DNA from: a virus
DNA: 39,033 nt
Reading direction: 5' to 3' (one strand)
Virus record (IMG/VR): IMGVR_UViG_3300045999_009132
Coordinates: 1-39,033 of that record
Shown: piece after piece, positions 24,774 through 31,740 of the stretch
Numbering within the stretch: the stretch's first letter is position 1
Layout: each line of letters opens with the position of its first letter
Position numbers and translations under genes: made by a program
The notes under the pieces: model-generated
Databases searched by the model: none
Told to the model about the DNA's origin: nothing
What the model saw: the letters and a program-made list of their open reading frames with translations, nothing else

Positions 24774-24814
24774 GTTTGCATCCTTCAGTCGTTTGCCAGC
24801 ATTTCACCAGTGCT

Positions 24815-24871
24815 GGCTAACTGGCGGTTCAAGCGGACGGCCTACGGCCGCCGCTCAACCCGGCGTTAGGT
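24815..24871 (+). other. attC: attC site 2 (cassette B)
   Basis: A compact 57-base attC. R'' GGCTAAC (24815-24821), L'' GGTTCAAGCGGACGGCC, loop around CTAC, L' GGCCGCCGCTCAACC, R' GTTAGGT (24865-24871). The left arm has an unpaired C and A relative to the right arm. R'' is the exact reverse complement of GTTAGCC (24350-24356), the left edge of cassette B. Confidence 0.88.
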
Positions 24872-25116
24872 TGCTTACCGCACTCGCCGCGCAGTTCTTC
24901 CATGCACTGCCAAAGTCGCCCGTCGCCGTTCTTCTGGTGCGTCGTGGTGTCCCATGCGTCCATCGTTCGCTGCATCACATGCTGCTGGCGCTCAATCATG
25001 GCGGCGGCTTGCGATAGAGCCATCTCCAGGCCCGCGATCACGTCCGAGCTTGTGGGCGCCTTGCAGCATCGGCCGAAGGGCATGTATTTGGCTGCGCAAG
25101 TGCATTCAGTCTGCAT
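24829..25116 (-). CDS. Cassette C protein 3, unknown
   Basis: A 95-residue protein, last of three overlapping genes in cassette C. It has a cysteine-rich start (ECTCAAKYMPFGRCCKAP) that may bind metal, a helical centre (LEMALSQAAAMIERQQHVM) and a C-terminal QPNAGLSGGRRPSA that is simply the translation of attC2, with the TGA stop inside the L'' arm. ORFs that end inside attC are common in integron cassettes. Starts at an overlap with the gene at 25106. Function unknown. Confidence 0.7.
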   Translation of the reverse strand: MQTECTCAAKYMPFGRCCKAPTSSDVIAGLEMALSQAAAMIERQQHVMQRTMDAWDTTTHQKNGDGRLWQCMEELRGECGKQPNAGLSGGRRPSA

Positions 25117-25309
25117 AGGGCGCCCTCAGGAACTCAATCGTCGGCGCCTCTTTGCGCAGCGCGTAATACTCGACCTGCACCTTTGCGCTTCCGATCATCT
25201 TACCTGCCAAGTTGGCAAGCTCTGCCGCTTCGCCAGGCTTGATCTCGCCAGCGCGCAGCTTTGCAAACACGTCGGCCAACTGGCCGCGCAGTTCATCCAC
25301 GTTTTTCAT
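25106..25309 (-). CDS. Cassette C protein 2, unknown
   Basis: A 67-residue, mainly helical protein (VDELRGQLADVFAKLRAGEI, then PGEAAELANLAGKMIGSAKVQ) of a type seen in phage early regions. Its start overlaps the end of the gene at 25293 by 17 bases and its end overlaps the gene at 24829 by 11 bases, so the three are translated together. No known domain. The helical repeat suggests a small regulator or partner protein; this is a guess only. Confidence 0.7.
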   Translation of the reverse strand: MKNVDELRGQLADVFAKLRAGEIKPGEAAELANLAGKMIGSAKVQVEYYALRKEAPTIEFLRAPYAD

Positions 25310-25700
25310 TGATCGCCCTTTTCAGCTTCATCAGTTCTCGGTACGCATCGACAAGGCCATGCGGTATGTCGCTGCCTTTCATGCTCGTGTGCTGCGCCAT
25401 GATCCGGCGCACAAAACCGTCCGAAAGCGTCTCGGCATCGCGCTTGTTCCTGGCACGTTGCCACTCCTTACGCTCCTGCCTAGCAGCGGCTTTGGCACGT
25501 ACTTCCGGCTTGTTGGCGTACCGGTTAGCCTGCTCGCGCCTGCGATTCGGGTTTGCCTCAACCCATGCGCGCTTTTTCTCGGCCGCCCGATCCGGGTGCG
25601 CCTGCTCCCATGCGCGCGCCTTCGCTATCTGGCGCTCTCGATTGGCGGCGTACCACTGGCGCAGGTATGCCTTCTTCCGTTCTCTCTGTTCATCTGTCAT
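25293..25700 (-). CDS. Cassette C protein 1, unknown basic protein
   Basis: A 135-residue, very basic, helical protein. The first 75 residues repeat an A/N-P-x-R-R pattern (EQAHPDRAAEKKRAWVEANP, RREQANRYANKPEVRAK) typical of nucleic-acid-binding phage proteins. Start ATG 25700 has GGTGGAG upstream on the minus strand, placed between attC3 and the gene. It opens the three-gene unit of cassette C (24866-25775). No catalytic HNH residues are visible, although such helices often precede HNH domains. Confidence 0.7.
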   Translation of the reverse strand: MTDEQRERKKAYLRQWYAANRERQIAKARAWEQAHPDRAAEKKRAWVEANPNRRREQANRYANKPEVRAKAAARQERKEWQRARNKRDAETLSDGFVRRIMAQHTSMKGSDIPHGLVDAYRELMKLKRAINEKRG

Positions 25701-25718
25701 CGTTTACTCCACCAAGCA

Positions 25719-25781
25719 ACCTAACCCGTCGCTCAAGCTGACCCGCGCTGGCGCGCGGTCAGCTTAGCTCCCACGTTAGAC
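25719..25781 (+). other. attC: attC site 3 (cassette C)
   Basis: A 63-base attC of textbook form. R'' ACCTAAC (25719-25725), L'' GCTCAAGCTGACC, central CGCGCTGGCGCG hairpin, L' GGTCAGCTTAGC, R' GTTAGAC (25775-25781). The only difference between the arms is one unpaired C on the left, the extrahelical base. R'' is the exact reverse complement of GTTAGGT (24865-24871), the left edge of cassette C. TTAGAC at the end belongs to the phage flank. Confidence 0.92.
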
Positions 25782-26063
25782 GCTCGGCAACACCGGCAAC
25801 ACCGGCGGCTTCCTTGGCCTTCCAGGCACCGCCCGCAGCGCCACCGCTGCCGGCGCAGGCTTGCCCCGGCGCTGGGCTGATTCCTGCAGCGCCAGTTCCT
25901 CCAAGCGCTTCAACAACGCCCCGGCCGGCAGCACCCAGTCGCTGCCGAGCTTGAGTCCGGGCAGGTCGCCGTCGCGCAGGCGCTGGCGCACGGTTGAGGG
26001 CTCGCAGCGCAGGAGTTGGGCGGCGGCTTCGACGTCGAGGACGGGAGGGAGTTTGTCACTCAC
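25776..26063 (-). CDS. Excisionase/MerR-type helix-turn-helix protein
   Basis: A 95-residue DNA-binding protein. The N-terminal half, PPVLDVEAAAQLLRCEPSTVRQRL followed by DGDLPGLKLGSDWVLPAGALL, is the winged helix-turn-helix of the excisionase/MerR (HTH_17) type. The C-terminal tail is Pro/Arg rich. GTG 26063 is preferred (GGGAGG five bases upstream); ATG 26078 would add five residues. It was the last gene of the leftward operon before the cassettes arrived, facing the integrase, the usual place for an excisionase or a recombination-directionality factor. Its stop TAA lies in the TTAGAC that flanks attC3. Confidence 0.75.
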   Translation of the reverse strand: MSDKLPPVLDVEAAAQLLRCEPSTVRQRLRDGDLPGLKLGSDWVLPAGALLKRLEELALQESAQRRGKPAPAAVALRAVPGRPRKPPVLPVLPSV

Positions 26064-26718
26064 GATCGCCTCCCTCATGTCTGTCAAGGATGCCTTGACA
26101 GGTGCCCCCGACATGCACGATCCGCTCCCCCGGCCGCAGCCAGGCGCCGACGGTGACCCACTGGCGCGCGCCGTCGCCCTGGTACTCGGCCAGCACATCG
26201 GCGGGATCCTGCGCGGCTGCCTCGGCCACCATCTCTGCCGTGCGCCGCATCACGTCGATGGCCGCCACGGCCGCGGCTGCCCTCTCCGGCAGGTCATGCC
26301 AAGACCACCTGGTCAGCTCTGGCTCCGGGCCGCGCAGGGTAACCGCTACGCGGCGCAGGATGTCGCGCATGCGCTCGCGCAGCTCCTGCTCCTCGTTCAG
26401 ATTGGCCTGCAGCCGCGCGATCTCGATCTGCAGCGCCTGCGCCTCGCACTGGCGCTGGCACGGTGCTGGGTGCTCGCCGCGGTCTTGTAGTTCCCGGCGC
26501 GTGGTGGCCGCCGTGTTCCCGAAAGCGGCTTCGGGAACATCCGGCATCAACGGCAGCAGCAGCTTCGCCAAGCATGCGCCGATGTCTGTCGAGCCCGGCT
26601 CCCACGTCGCGGCATGCTGCGCGATCAGCCCCCAGTTGTAGGTTGTTGTTCCGTCCGCATTGATGCGGGCCAATTCGTCGCCCCGCGAATTCCGGGAGAA
26701 GTCCAGCAACTTACTCAT
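26056..26718 (-). CDS. Leftward operon protein, unknown
   Basis: A 220-residue protein. ATG 26718 is chosen because the G-run (GGGGGG) lies six bases upstream; ATG 26724 is adjacent to it. The start (SKLLDFSRNSRGDELARINADG) is followed by a cysteine pair (PAPCQRQCEAQ), a helical coil (IEIARLQANLNEEQELRERM) and a beta-like end (GDGARQWVTVGAWLRPGERI). The gene overlaps its neighbours on both sides. It is a member of the phage early operon with no recognised family. Confidence 0.65.
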   Translation of the reverse strand: MSKLLDFSRNSRGDELARINADGTTTYNWGLIAQHAATWEPGSTDIGACLAKLLLPLMPDVPEAAFGNTAATTRRELQDRGEHPAPCQRQCEAQALQIEIARLQANLNEEQELRERMRDILRRVAVTLRGPEPELTRWSWHDLPERAAAAVAAIDVMRRTAEMVAEAAAQDPADVLAEYQGDGARQWVTVGAWLRPGERIVHVGGTCQGILDRHEGGDRE

Positions 26719-26827
26719 CGTCATCCCCCCATCGAAGCCACCAGACCGCGAGCGCGGCCATCACCACCCAGCCGAGCACGCTGACGGCGCTCAGCCCGAA
26801 TGCAAGCCACCACAGCTCGGCCGTCAT
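26711..26827 (-). CDS. Small single-pass membrane protein
   Basis: A 38-residue protein that is almost only one membrane helix (WLAFGLSAVSVLGWVVMAALAVWW, cited in part: LAFGLSAVSVLGWVVMAALA) with a charged end RWGDDDE. It overlaps both neighbouring genes by a few bases, showing coupled translation. Negative C-terminal charges suggest an N-in or regulatory peptide. Possible role in modulating host membrane proteins; no direct evidence. Confidence 0.6.
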   Translation of the reverse strand: MTAELWWLAFGLSAVSVLGWVVMAALAVWWLRWGDDDE

Positions 26828-27012
26828 GCCGCCTCCCTGACCGCCCTGCACATGAGACAGACGAGCGCGACCTTCTCGGGCTGCCCCAGCACAGGCAGCC
26901 CGCCGGGGGTGCGGCCCACCACCTCGGTGCGCGAGACACGAGTCCACCAGTGCGCGCAGCCGAGGTACCCGATCAGCTCGAGTTGTTTCTGCGGCGCTTG
27001 GGCAGTAGTCAT
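26824..27012 (-). CDS. Small zinc-ribbon-like protein, unknown
   Basis: A 62-residue protein with potential metal ligands: C19 and H21 in YLGCAHWWTR and the CLMC pair (residues 52 and 55), an arrangement like a small treble-clef or zinc ribbon. Such proteins are frequent in phage early operons. ATG 27012 overlaps the stop of the methyltransferase gene (ATGA). Function unknown. Confidence 0.65.
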   Translation of the reverse strand: MTTAQAPQKQLELIGYLGCAHWWTRVSRTEVVGRTPGGLPVLGQPEKVALVCLMCRAVREAA

Positions 27013-28424
27013 GCCGCCTCCCTGAGCGCATCGCGCTCGGTGTAGTTCGCCCGCACCAGCGCCTCGGCCAGCGGCGGGCAGACGCTGTTGCCGATCATCC
27101 GCACCTGGGCATGCTTCGGCAGCGGGCGGCCCAGGTGTGGGGCTTCGAGCAGGTAGTCCTCGCCGAAGCCCTGCGCGCGCGCCAGCTCGCGCGGCTGCAG
27201 CATGCGAAGGCCGATGTCGACGATGCGGTACTGCTCGCCTGCCACGGTGACGAGGCCCATGCGATCGCGCGTGGGCAGCGTGTGCATGGGCTCGTCGCAG
27301 GCCGCCCACTGGCCGCCGGAGCCGTAGAACTTGATGAGGAACGCCGCCACCAGGCTGTGGTGGTCGGTCGCCGTCACAGTGCCGATGGGCACGCGCAGGT
27401 CGCTGCCGATCACGCCGGTGTAGTGCTTGGCCAGGAACGCGGCCACCAGGGCGTGATGCTGGCCTCCAGCGCTGATCGTGCTGAGCGGTGCCTGCATGCT
27501 GTGTGCTGACCGATGGGCCGGGCTGGTTCCTCGCAGCGGTGCTATGGCCGGCGCCACCAGCAAGTGCTCGGCCTTGCTGACGACGGTGCTCAGCGGTTCG
27601 CGCACGCTGCGCACCTTGCCGGCGTCTCCGTGGCCGGTGTGACCCAGGCGAACGATGAACGGCTCGGCCGCGTCGATCACGTAGCGCTGGATGCCGGCCG
27701 CCACGCGGCGCAGCGTGGCCTCAGCCAGCGGGCGCTCACGCTCGAAGATGCTGGGGCAGGGAATCGACCAGTCGATGCACTCGGCCGCGGTGCGGTGCGG
27801 CTTGCGCCCAGGGCCGTGCGTGGGCTCAGGCCACACGATGGGCTGCCCGTCACGCCGCGCGACAAGGAACAGGCGCTTGCGGCTGGTCGGTGCGCCGTAG
27901 TCGCACGCGCGCAGCTCGCGCCACTCGACGGCGTAGCCCAGGCGGTGCAGGGCGTTGACGAAGGCGCGGAACTCGCGGCCGCGGTTGCGCGGGCAGGGCC
28001 GGCCGTCCTGGGTGAGCGGCCCCCAGGTGATGAACTCTTCGACGTTCTCCAGGCAGATGATGCGCGGCTGCACGGTGGCTGCCCAGCGCACCGCCACCCA
28101 GGCCAGGCCGCGGATCTTCTTCTCCACCGGCTTGCCGCCCTTGGCCTTGCTGAAGTGCTTGCAGTCCGGGCTGAACCACGCCAGCCCCACGGGCCGGCCG
28201 GCGCACACTTCGCGGGGGTTCACGTCCCACACCGACTCGCACAGGTGCAGCGTCTGCGGGTGGTTCGCCTGGTGCATGGCCACGGCCTCGGGGTCGTGGT
28301 TGATGGCGATGTCGACGGGCCGGCCGATGGCCCGCTCGATGCCGGTGCTGGCACCTCCGCCGCCGGCGAAGTTGTCGACCACCAGCTCGTCGGCCAGGGG
28401 CAGCAGGAACTGCGGGGTCAGCAT
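27009..28424 (-). CDS. DNA (cytosine-5) methyltransferase
   Basis: C5-methyltransferase of 471 residues, which probably marks phage DNA to avoid host restriction. Motif I DNFAGGGGAS (17-26) binds S-adenosylmethionine; motif IV is SPDCKHFS with nucleophile C88 (an unusual PDC instead of PPC, seen in a phage subgroup); motif VI is ENVEEF (126-131); motif VIII is TSRKRLF; the C-terminal motifs X/IX include RELARAQGF and QVRMIGNSVCPP. The target-recognition part is about 270-400. The start ATG 28424 is in the leftward operon; no restriction partner is present, so it acts alone. Confidence 0.92.
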   Translation of the reverse strand: MLTPQFLLPLADELVVDNFAGGGGASTGIERAIGRPVDIAINHDPEAVAMHQANHPQTLHLCESVWDVNPREVCAGRPVGLAWFSPDCKHFSKAKGGKPVEKKIRGLAWVAVRWAATVQPRIICLENVEEFITWGPLTQDGRPCPRNRGREFRAFVNALHRLGYAVEWRELRACDYGAPTSRKRLFLVARRDGQPIVWPEPTHGPGRKPHRTAAECIDWSIPCPSIFERERPLAEATLRRVAAGIQRYVIDAAEPFIVRLGHTGHGDAGKVRSVREPLSTVVSKAEHLLVAPAIAPLRGTSPAHRSAHSMQAPLSTISAGGQHHALVAAFLAKHYTGVIGSDLRVPIGTVTATDHHSLVAAFLIKFYGSGGQWAACDEPMHTLPTRDRMGLVTVAGEQYRIVDIGLRMLQPRELARAQGFGEDYLLEAPHLGRPLPKHAQVRMIGNSVCPPLAEALVRANYTERDALREAA

Positions 28425-28672
28425 GCCGGCCCCCCAGGCTGCGCCCAGTGCGTGACGGTCGCGTCGATCACGCCGCCGCTCGTGGCGTCGCGCCACGCGT
28501 CGCCGTCCCACCAACCCGGGCACCAGTCGGCGGTGCCGTCGTCGTAGACCAGCCAAAGCAGCGCGGTCAGGTCGGAGTCGGGCATCCGTGCTGCGGTGGG
28601 GTGCCACGCGAGCAGTTCGGCCGGCTGCTGCACGGCGGGCCGGGCAGCGTAGGTGGCAGGGGTCTCGCTCAT
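28418..28672 (-). CDS. DUF551-like protein
   Basis: An 84-residue protein with the DUF551 plan: WHPTAARMPDSDLTALLWL at the start, GTADWCPGWWDGDAW in the middle and VTHWAQPGGP at the end, the same closing VTHW as the cassette A protein at 24018. Sequence outside these points is different, so they are not recent copies. It overlaps the methyltransferase start and the gene upstream. Function of the family is unknown. Confidence 0.7.
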   Translation of the reverse strand: MSETPATYAARPAVQQPAELLAWHPTAARMPDSDLTALLWLVYDDGTADWCPGWWDGDAWRDATSGGVIDATVTHWAQPGGPAC

Positions 28673-28989
28673 CGGTCACCCCCGTAGACGCTCTCCAGCC
28701 AGCCGCTGTACTCCATGCAGTCGCTGATGAGCTTGTGCCGGCCGTCGGCCAGGCCGCGCTGGCGGTCGTCGCTGCCGTCGTCGCATTCGCGGCACGCGGC
28801 CAGGTAGGCGCCCAGGGCCTCAGCCGCGGCTTCCAGCTTCGCCGCGCAGGCCAGGGCCGCCTTGCGCCTGGCGGCAACGGCGCGGGCCTGGGCCTTCCTG
28901 TCGCGGTCGCTGAGCCAGTCTTCGCCTGTCAGGGCGGTCTGGGACATGACGTGCGCCGGGCGCTTGAAGGGCAGGGTGGGCTCACTCAT
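28669..28989 (-). CDS. Leftward operon protein, unknown
   Basis: A 106-residue, mainly helical, alanine-rich protein. Central helix QARAVAARRKAALACAAKLE (20 residues) and a C-terminal part with AACRECDDGSDDRQRGLADG, which contains a CxxC-like pair. It overlaps its neighbours (ATGA style). The composition suggests a DNA-associated helical protein. No known domain. Confidence 0.6.
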   Translation of the reverse strand: MSEPTLPFKRPAHVMSQTALTGEDWLSDRDRKAQARAVAARRKAALACAAKLEAAAEALGAYLAACRECDDGSDDRQRGLADGRHKLISDCMEYSGWLESVYGGDR

Positions 28990-29623
28990 GGCTGCGCCCC
29001 GCCTCGGCCCTCAGTTCGGCCTCGTGCAGATCCTTCTCGGTCACGCCGAGCTCCTGCACCCACCGCGGCAACGTCGACTTCTGCGCCCGCAGCATCTTGA
29101 TGAGGTGCTGCGCCTGGCTCGCTGCGTCGTCCAGCGCATGGTGATGCGTGCCGATGCGCTCGAAGGGCACGGCCGGCAGCATGGCCTTGGCCGTGCGGTA
29201 GCAGCGCTCGTTGAAGTACTTCCACGGCGGTTCGTCGCCGACGGCGCGGTAGGCGTTGCCCAGGATCACGCAGTCGAAGCTCGCACCGTTGCCCCACACG
29301 CGCACACGGTCGGCGCTGCTGTACGTCTCGATGAAGTCGCGCAGCTCATCCAGTGCGACCGAAAGCGGCGCCACCTCGGTGCGGTCGCCCTCGCCGCAGA
29401 TCGCAGCCCGCGCTTCCTCGCTCTTGCGCAGCCACCACAGCACCGTCTCCGCGTCCATTTCCAGGCCGTGGCTCACGCTGCTGCGCAGGTCGACGGCGGT
29501 GTAGAAGTGCTGCGGGCAGATCACGCCCGTCTGCGGGTTGAACAGCACGGCACCGATGGCCACGATGGCGGCATTCTGGCCGGTACCCATCGTCTCCAAG
29601 TCGATCATCAGGTCGTCATGCAT
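28982..29623 (-). CDS. 3'-5' exonuclease, DEDDh family
   Basis: A 213-residue DnaQ-like exonuclease close to the exonuclease VIII/PF16473 group. Motif I D8/E10 in MIDLETMG; motif II RVWGNGASFD; motif III HHHALDDAASQA. It could trim DNA ends in recombination or degrade RNA. ATG 29623 is chosen for GAGGAG seven bases upstream; a longer reading frame to 29656 has no ribosome site. It is the phage's own enzyme, whereas 24351 is cassette cargo; the two share only motifs. Confidence 0.88.
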   Translation of the reverse strand: MHDDLMIDLETMGTGQNAAIVAIGAVLFNPQTGVICPQHFYTAVDLRSSVSHGLEMDAETVLWWLRKSEEARAAICGEGDRTEVAPLSVALDELRDFIETYSSADRVRVWGNGASFDCVILGNAYRAVGDEPPWKYFNERCYRTAKAMLPAVPFERIGTHHHALDDAASQAQHLIKMLRAQKSTLPRWVQELGVTEKDLHEAELRAEAGRSHE

Positions 29624-29822
29624 GGCTGCGCTCCTCTGCCGTCTCCACCCGCCCATCCCGCCACACCAGCCGCGAGCCCATGCGGCTGGGCAGCCGCAGC
29701 GCGTCCATCGCGCCGGGCCGCAGCACGGGCGGCTTGCGGTCGGCGTTGCCCATGCTGATGCGCCGGCTCTGCGTTTGCAGGGCGCGCTGGCTGGCCTGCA
29801 GCTCGAGCTCGAACGCGCTCAT
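29616..29822 (-). CDS. Small leftward operon protein, unknown
   Basis: A 68-residue protein that starts with a helix (AFELELQASQRALQTQSRRI) and ends with a basic segment (LPSRMGSRLVWRDGRVETAE). It overlaps both neighbours by four to eight bases. No cysteine cluster, membrane helix or known motif. Part of the early operon. Confidence 0.55.
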   Translation of the reverse strand: MSAFELELQASQRALQTQSRRISMGNADRKPPVLRPGAMDALRLPSRMGSRLVWRDGRVETAEERSHA

Positions 29823-30430
29823 GCCACGCGCCAGCCGTCCTCGTTGGCGTCCTGGGCGGCGCCCTTGCGGGGCTTGGGCTCCACGCGCCAGATGCGGGCC
29901 ATCTGTGGGTCGACGCGCATCAGCAAGTAGTTCTCGCCGAAGTACTTCTTGCGGATCGCCACAGCCTTCTTGATGGCGTCGACGTAGTGCGCCGGCACCA
30001 GGCGGCTGCTGCCGATCTCAGTCAGGCTGAGGAACAGCGCGTCGTACTTGGTGCGCCCGCGCCGGGCGCTCTGCCTGCTGTCAGGCAAAGGAACGCCGAG
30101 CTCCACCGGCGGGAGCGCCGCAACGTCCAACTCCGGCAGGTGCGCGGGCGACGTCTTCGTGGTCCGGTGTGCCGCCGCCTCGGCCTTCGCCGTGCGGGCC
30201 TGCATGCGCTGCTGCCAGGCGCCCAGGTTCGCGCCGCGGCCGTAGATGCCGCCGCGCCGCGTGAGCAGGCCGGCCTCGTACGCGGGGCGCAGCAGCATGG
30301 TGACGCTGCCCTTGCTGCACTCAAACTTGAGCGCAACGTCTCCCGTGCTGAGCTCCTCTTCGGGCTGGGCCAGGAAGTAGCTGCACACGCGGTGCGCCAC
30401 GCTCGTCGGCGCGGGGTTGTAGGTCTTCAT
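29819..30430 (-). CDS. Winged-helix DNA-binding protein
   Basis: A 203-residue protein. Residues about 8-60 (VAHRVCSYFLAQPEEELSTG then DVALKFECSKGSVTMLLRPA) look like a winged helix-turn-helix; YEAGLLTRRGGIYGRG follows as the wing. The C-terminal part (about 130-203) has a second small domain (VDAIKKAVAIRKKYFGENYL). Similar proteins are found in early operons of betaproteobacterial phages. It may regulate leftward transcription. Target sites are unknown. Confidence 0.65.
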   Translation of the reverse strand: MKTYNPAPTSVAHRVCSYFLAQPEEELSTGDVALKFECSKGSVTMLLRPAYEAGLLTRRGGIYGRGANLGAWQQRMQARTAKAEAAAHRTTKTSPAHLPELDVAALPPVELGVPLPDSRQSARRGRTKYDALFLSLTEIGSSRLVPAHYVDAIKKAVAIRKKYFGENYLLMRVDPQMARIWRVEPKPRKGAAQDANEDGWRVA

Positions 30431-30449
30431 GGGCTTGCTCTCCTCTTCG

Positions 30450-30902
30450 TCATGCGGCAGCCAGCCGGCGCTGCTGCGCGGCCTGGGCGATGCGGTTCAC
30501 TTCGTGCTCCGACCAGTCAGCCGCCTCCACGGCCACATGCCGGTCCACCAGGCGCGCCAGCTCGTCCATCACCTCGACGTGCTCCTTCGCGCGTTGGTAC
30601 TCCGGGCCGGCAAACACCACGCGGCCGGTGCGCTCGTAGCGCTCGGCCAGGCGCTCGCACAGGCCGATCTGCTCGCGCATGGGCTCCACGCCGAGCTGCA
30701 TACGCTCGGCGATGCGCAGCCAGGTCAAAGCGCCGCCGAAGACCTGCCACAGCAGCCCCTCGTCGGCTTCGCCGCGAGCGATGGTGTCAAGGTTGGTGAT
30801 GTGCGCCAGCGCCAGGTCGAGGATCTGGTCGCGGCTGAGCTTCGGGCGCAGGCCCGGCGGCGGCAGTGGGCGCACCGGGCGGCGGTGGCAACGCTTCTTC
30901 AT
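30450..30902 (-). CDS. Leftward operon protein, unknown
   Basis: A 150-residue, helical protein. A basic start (KKRCHRRPVRPLPPPGLRPK) leads into helices LSRDQILDLALAHITNLDTI and IGLCERLAERYERTG, ending in ADWSEHEVNRIAQAAQQ. ATG 30902 overlaps the end of the HD gene, in accordance with the operon's coupling. No catalytic motif. Function unknown. Confidence 0.6.
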   Translation of the reverse strand: MKKRCHRRPVRPLPPPGLRPKLSRDQILDLALAHITNLDTIARGEADEGLLWQVFGGALTWLRIAERMQLGVEPMREQIGLCERLAERYERTGRVVFAGPEYQRAKEHVEVMDELARLVDRHVAVEAADWSEHEVNRIAQAAQQRRLAAA

Positions 30903-31522
30903 GCCGCGCCGCCTTCGGTGTCGGCCGTGGCCGCGCGGCCCAGGCGCTGCTCGATCACCTGGCAGGCCAGCTCCGAGAACCGGTCCACGTACGCTTGGCG
31001 CCAGTGCCGCCAGTCGAAACAGGCGCGGCTGCTGAGCCGCACGCTTTCGCTGGGCTCCACGCCCGCCAGGCTGGGCCACTCGGCCATGCTGGGGGCCAGC
31101 ACGTCGCGCCGCTCGGTAGCCAGGGCCGCCAGGTCGGCGTGGTGGATCTCGTCACGCCAGCCGGCGCTGGCGGCCAGCACGCCCAGGGCGCCGCGCACAG
31201 CGTGCTGTATGCGCGCCTCGCACGCATCCCAGGCCGGGCCGATGAGGCGCTTCATGGGCGTGCTGAGGTCGCTGCAGTACGCCTCGTGGGCGTCATGCAG
31301 CAGGCCGGCCAACAGGGCGCCAGGGCTGTCGATGCCCATGTCGCGCTCCATGATCTCGGTGACCAGCAGCGAGTGCTCGGCCACGCTGTACGGGCGCAGC
31401 GTGTGGCCGTGGAAGCGGTTCTGCAGGGCCAGCGCGTGGGCGATGTCTGCGATGCAGACGTCTTGCACGGGCAGCCAGCGCAGGTCGAAGGTGTTGCCTG
31501 AGGCTGTGAGCATCCAGGTCAT
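30899..31522 (-). CDS. HD-domain phosphohydrolase, YfbR-like
   Basis: A 207-residue HD-fold hydrolase. Metal ligands are H50 in YSVAEHS, H76/D77 in LLHDAHEAY and a distal D in HHADLAAL. This pattern is that of YfbR-type 5'-deoxynucleotidases, which dephosphorylate dNMPs, and of related phage enzymes. A phage could use it to alter nucleotide pools during replication. It lies in the leftward early operon, with overlaps on both sides. Confidence 0.85.
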   Translation of the reverse strand: MTWMLTASGNTFDLRWLPVQDVCIADIAHALALQNRFHGHTLRPYSVAEHSLLVTEIMERDMGIDSPGALLAGLLHDAHEAYCSDLSTPMKRLIGPAWDACEARIQHAVRGALGVLAASAGWRDEIHHADLAALATERRDVLAPSMAEWPSLAGVEPSESVRLSSRACFDWRHWRQAYVDRFSELACQVIEQRLGRAATADTEGGAA

Positions 31523-31740
31523 GCGAATGCCCTCCGGTCGATCAGCCGCTGCTCGGCCTGCAGCCGCCGCAGCTCGCGCTGCCGGGCCTCCTCAAGGCAA
31601 GCGGCCTCAGCCAGGGCGGCTGCTTTCGTGGGGCAGTCGGCGTCGATGGCCATGAGCTGCTCAAAGCCCGCCAGCCGGTGGCACACGTACCACCGGCCGG
31701 CCTCTCCCGCATGCACGCTGTAGTGGGCGCGGCCGATCAC
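31519..31740 (-). CDS. Small leftward operon protein, unknown
   Basis: A 73-residue protein with GTG start (31740) overlapping the next gene upstream. It begins IGRAHYSVHAGEAGRWYVCH, then has a helical, Glu/Arg-rich second half (EEARQRELRRLQAEQRLIDR). No known domain. Coupling with both neighbours supports expression. Confidence 0.55.
   Translation of the reverse strand: MIGRAHYSVHAGEAGRWYVCHRLAGFEQLMAIDADCPTKAAALAEAACLEEARQRELRRLQAEQRLIDRRAFA

Noticed and set aside
25524-25530. Further GTTAGCC in cassette C as a fourth attC
   Set aside because: No RYYYAAC partner or pairing arms nearby, and it lies in the coding part of the gene at 25293.
25261-25767. Plus-strand frame ending in a SLKLTR-type tail in cassette C
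   Set aside because: The tail is the translation of attC3, but the rest is Cys/Arg/Ser-rich shadow sequence opposite the minus-strand gene at 25293, which has a good ribosome site and overlaps its partner genes.
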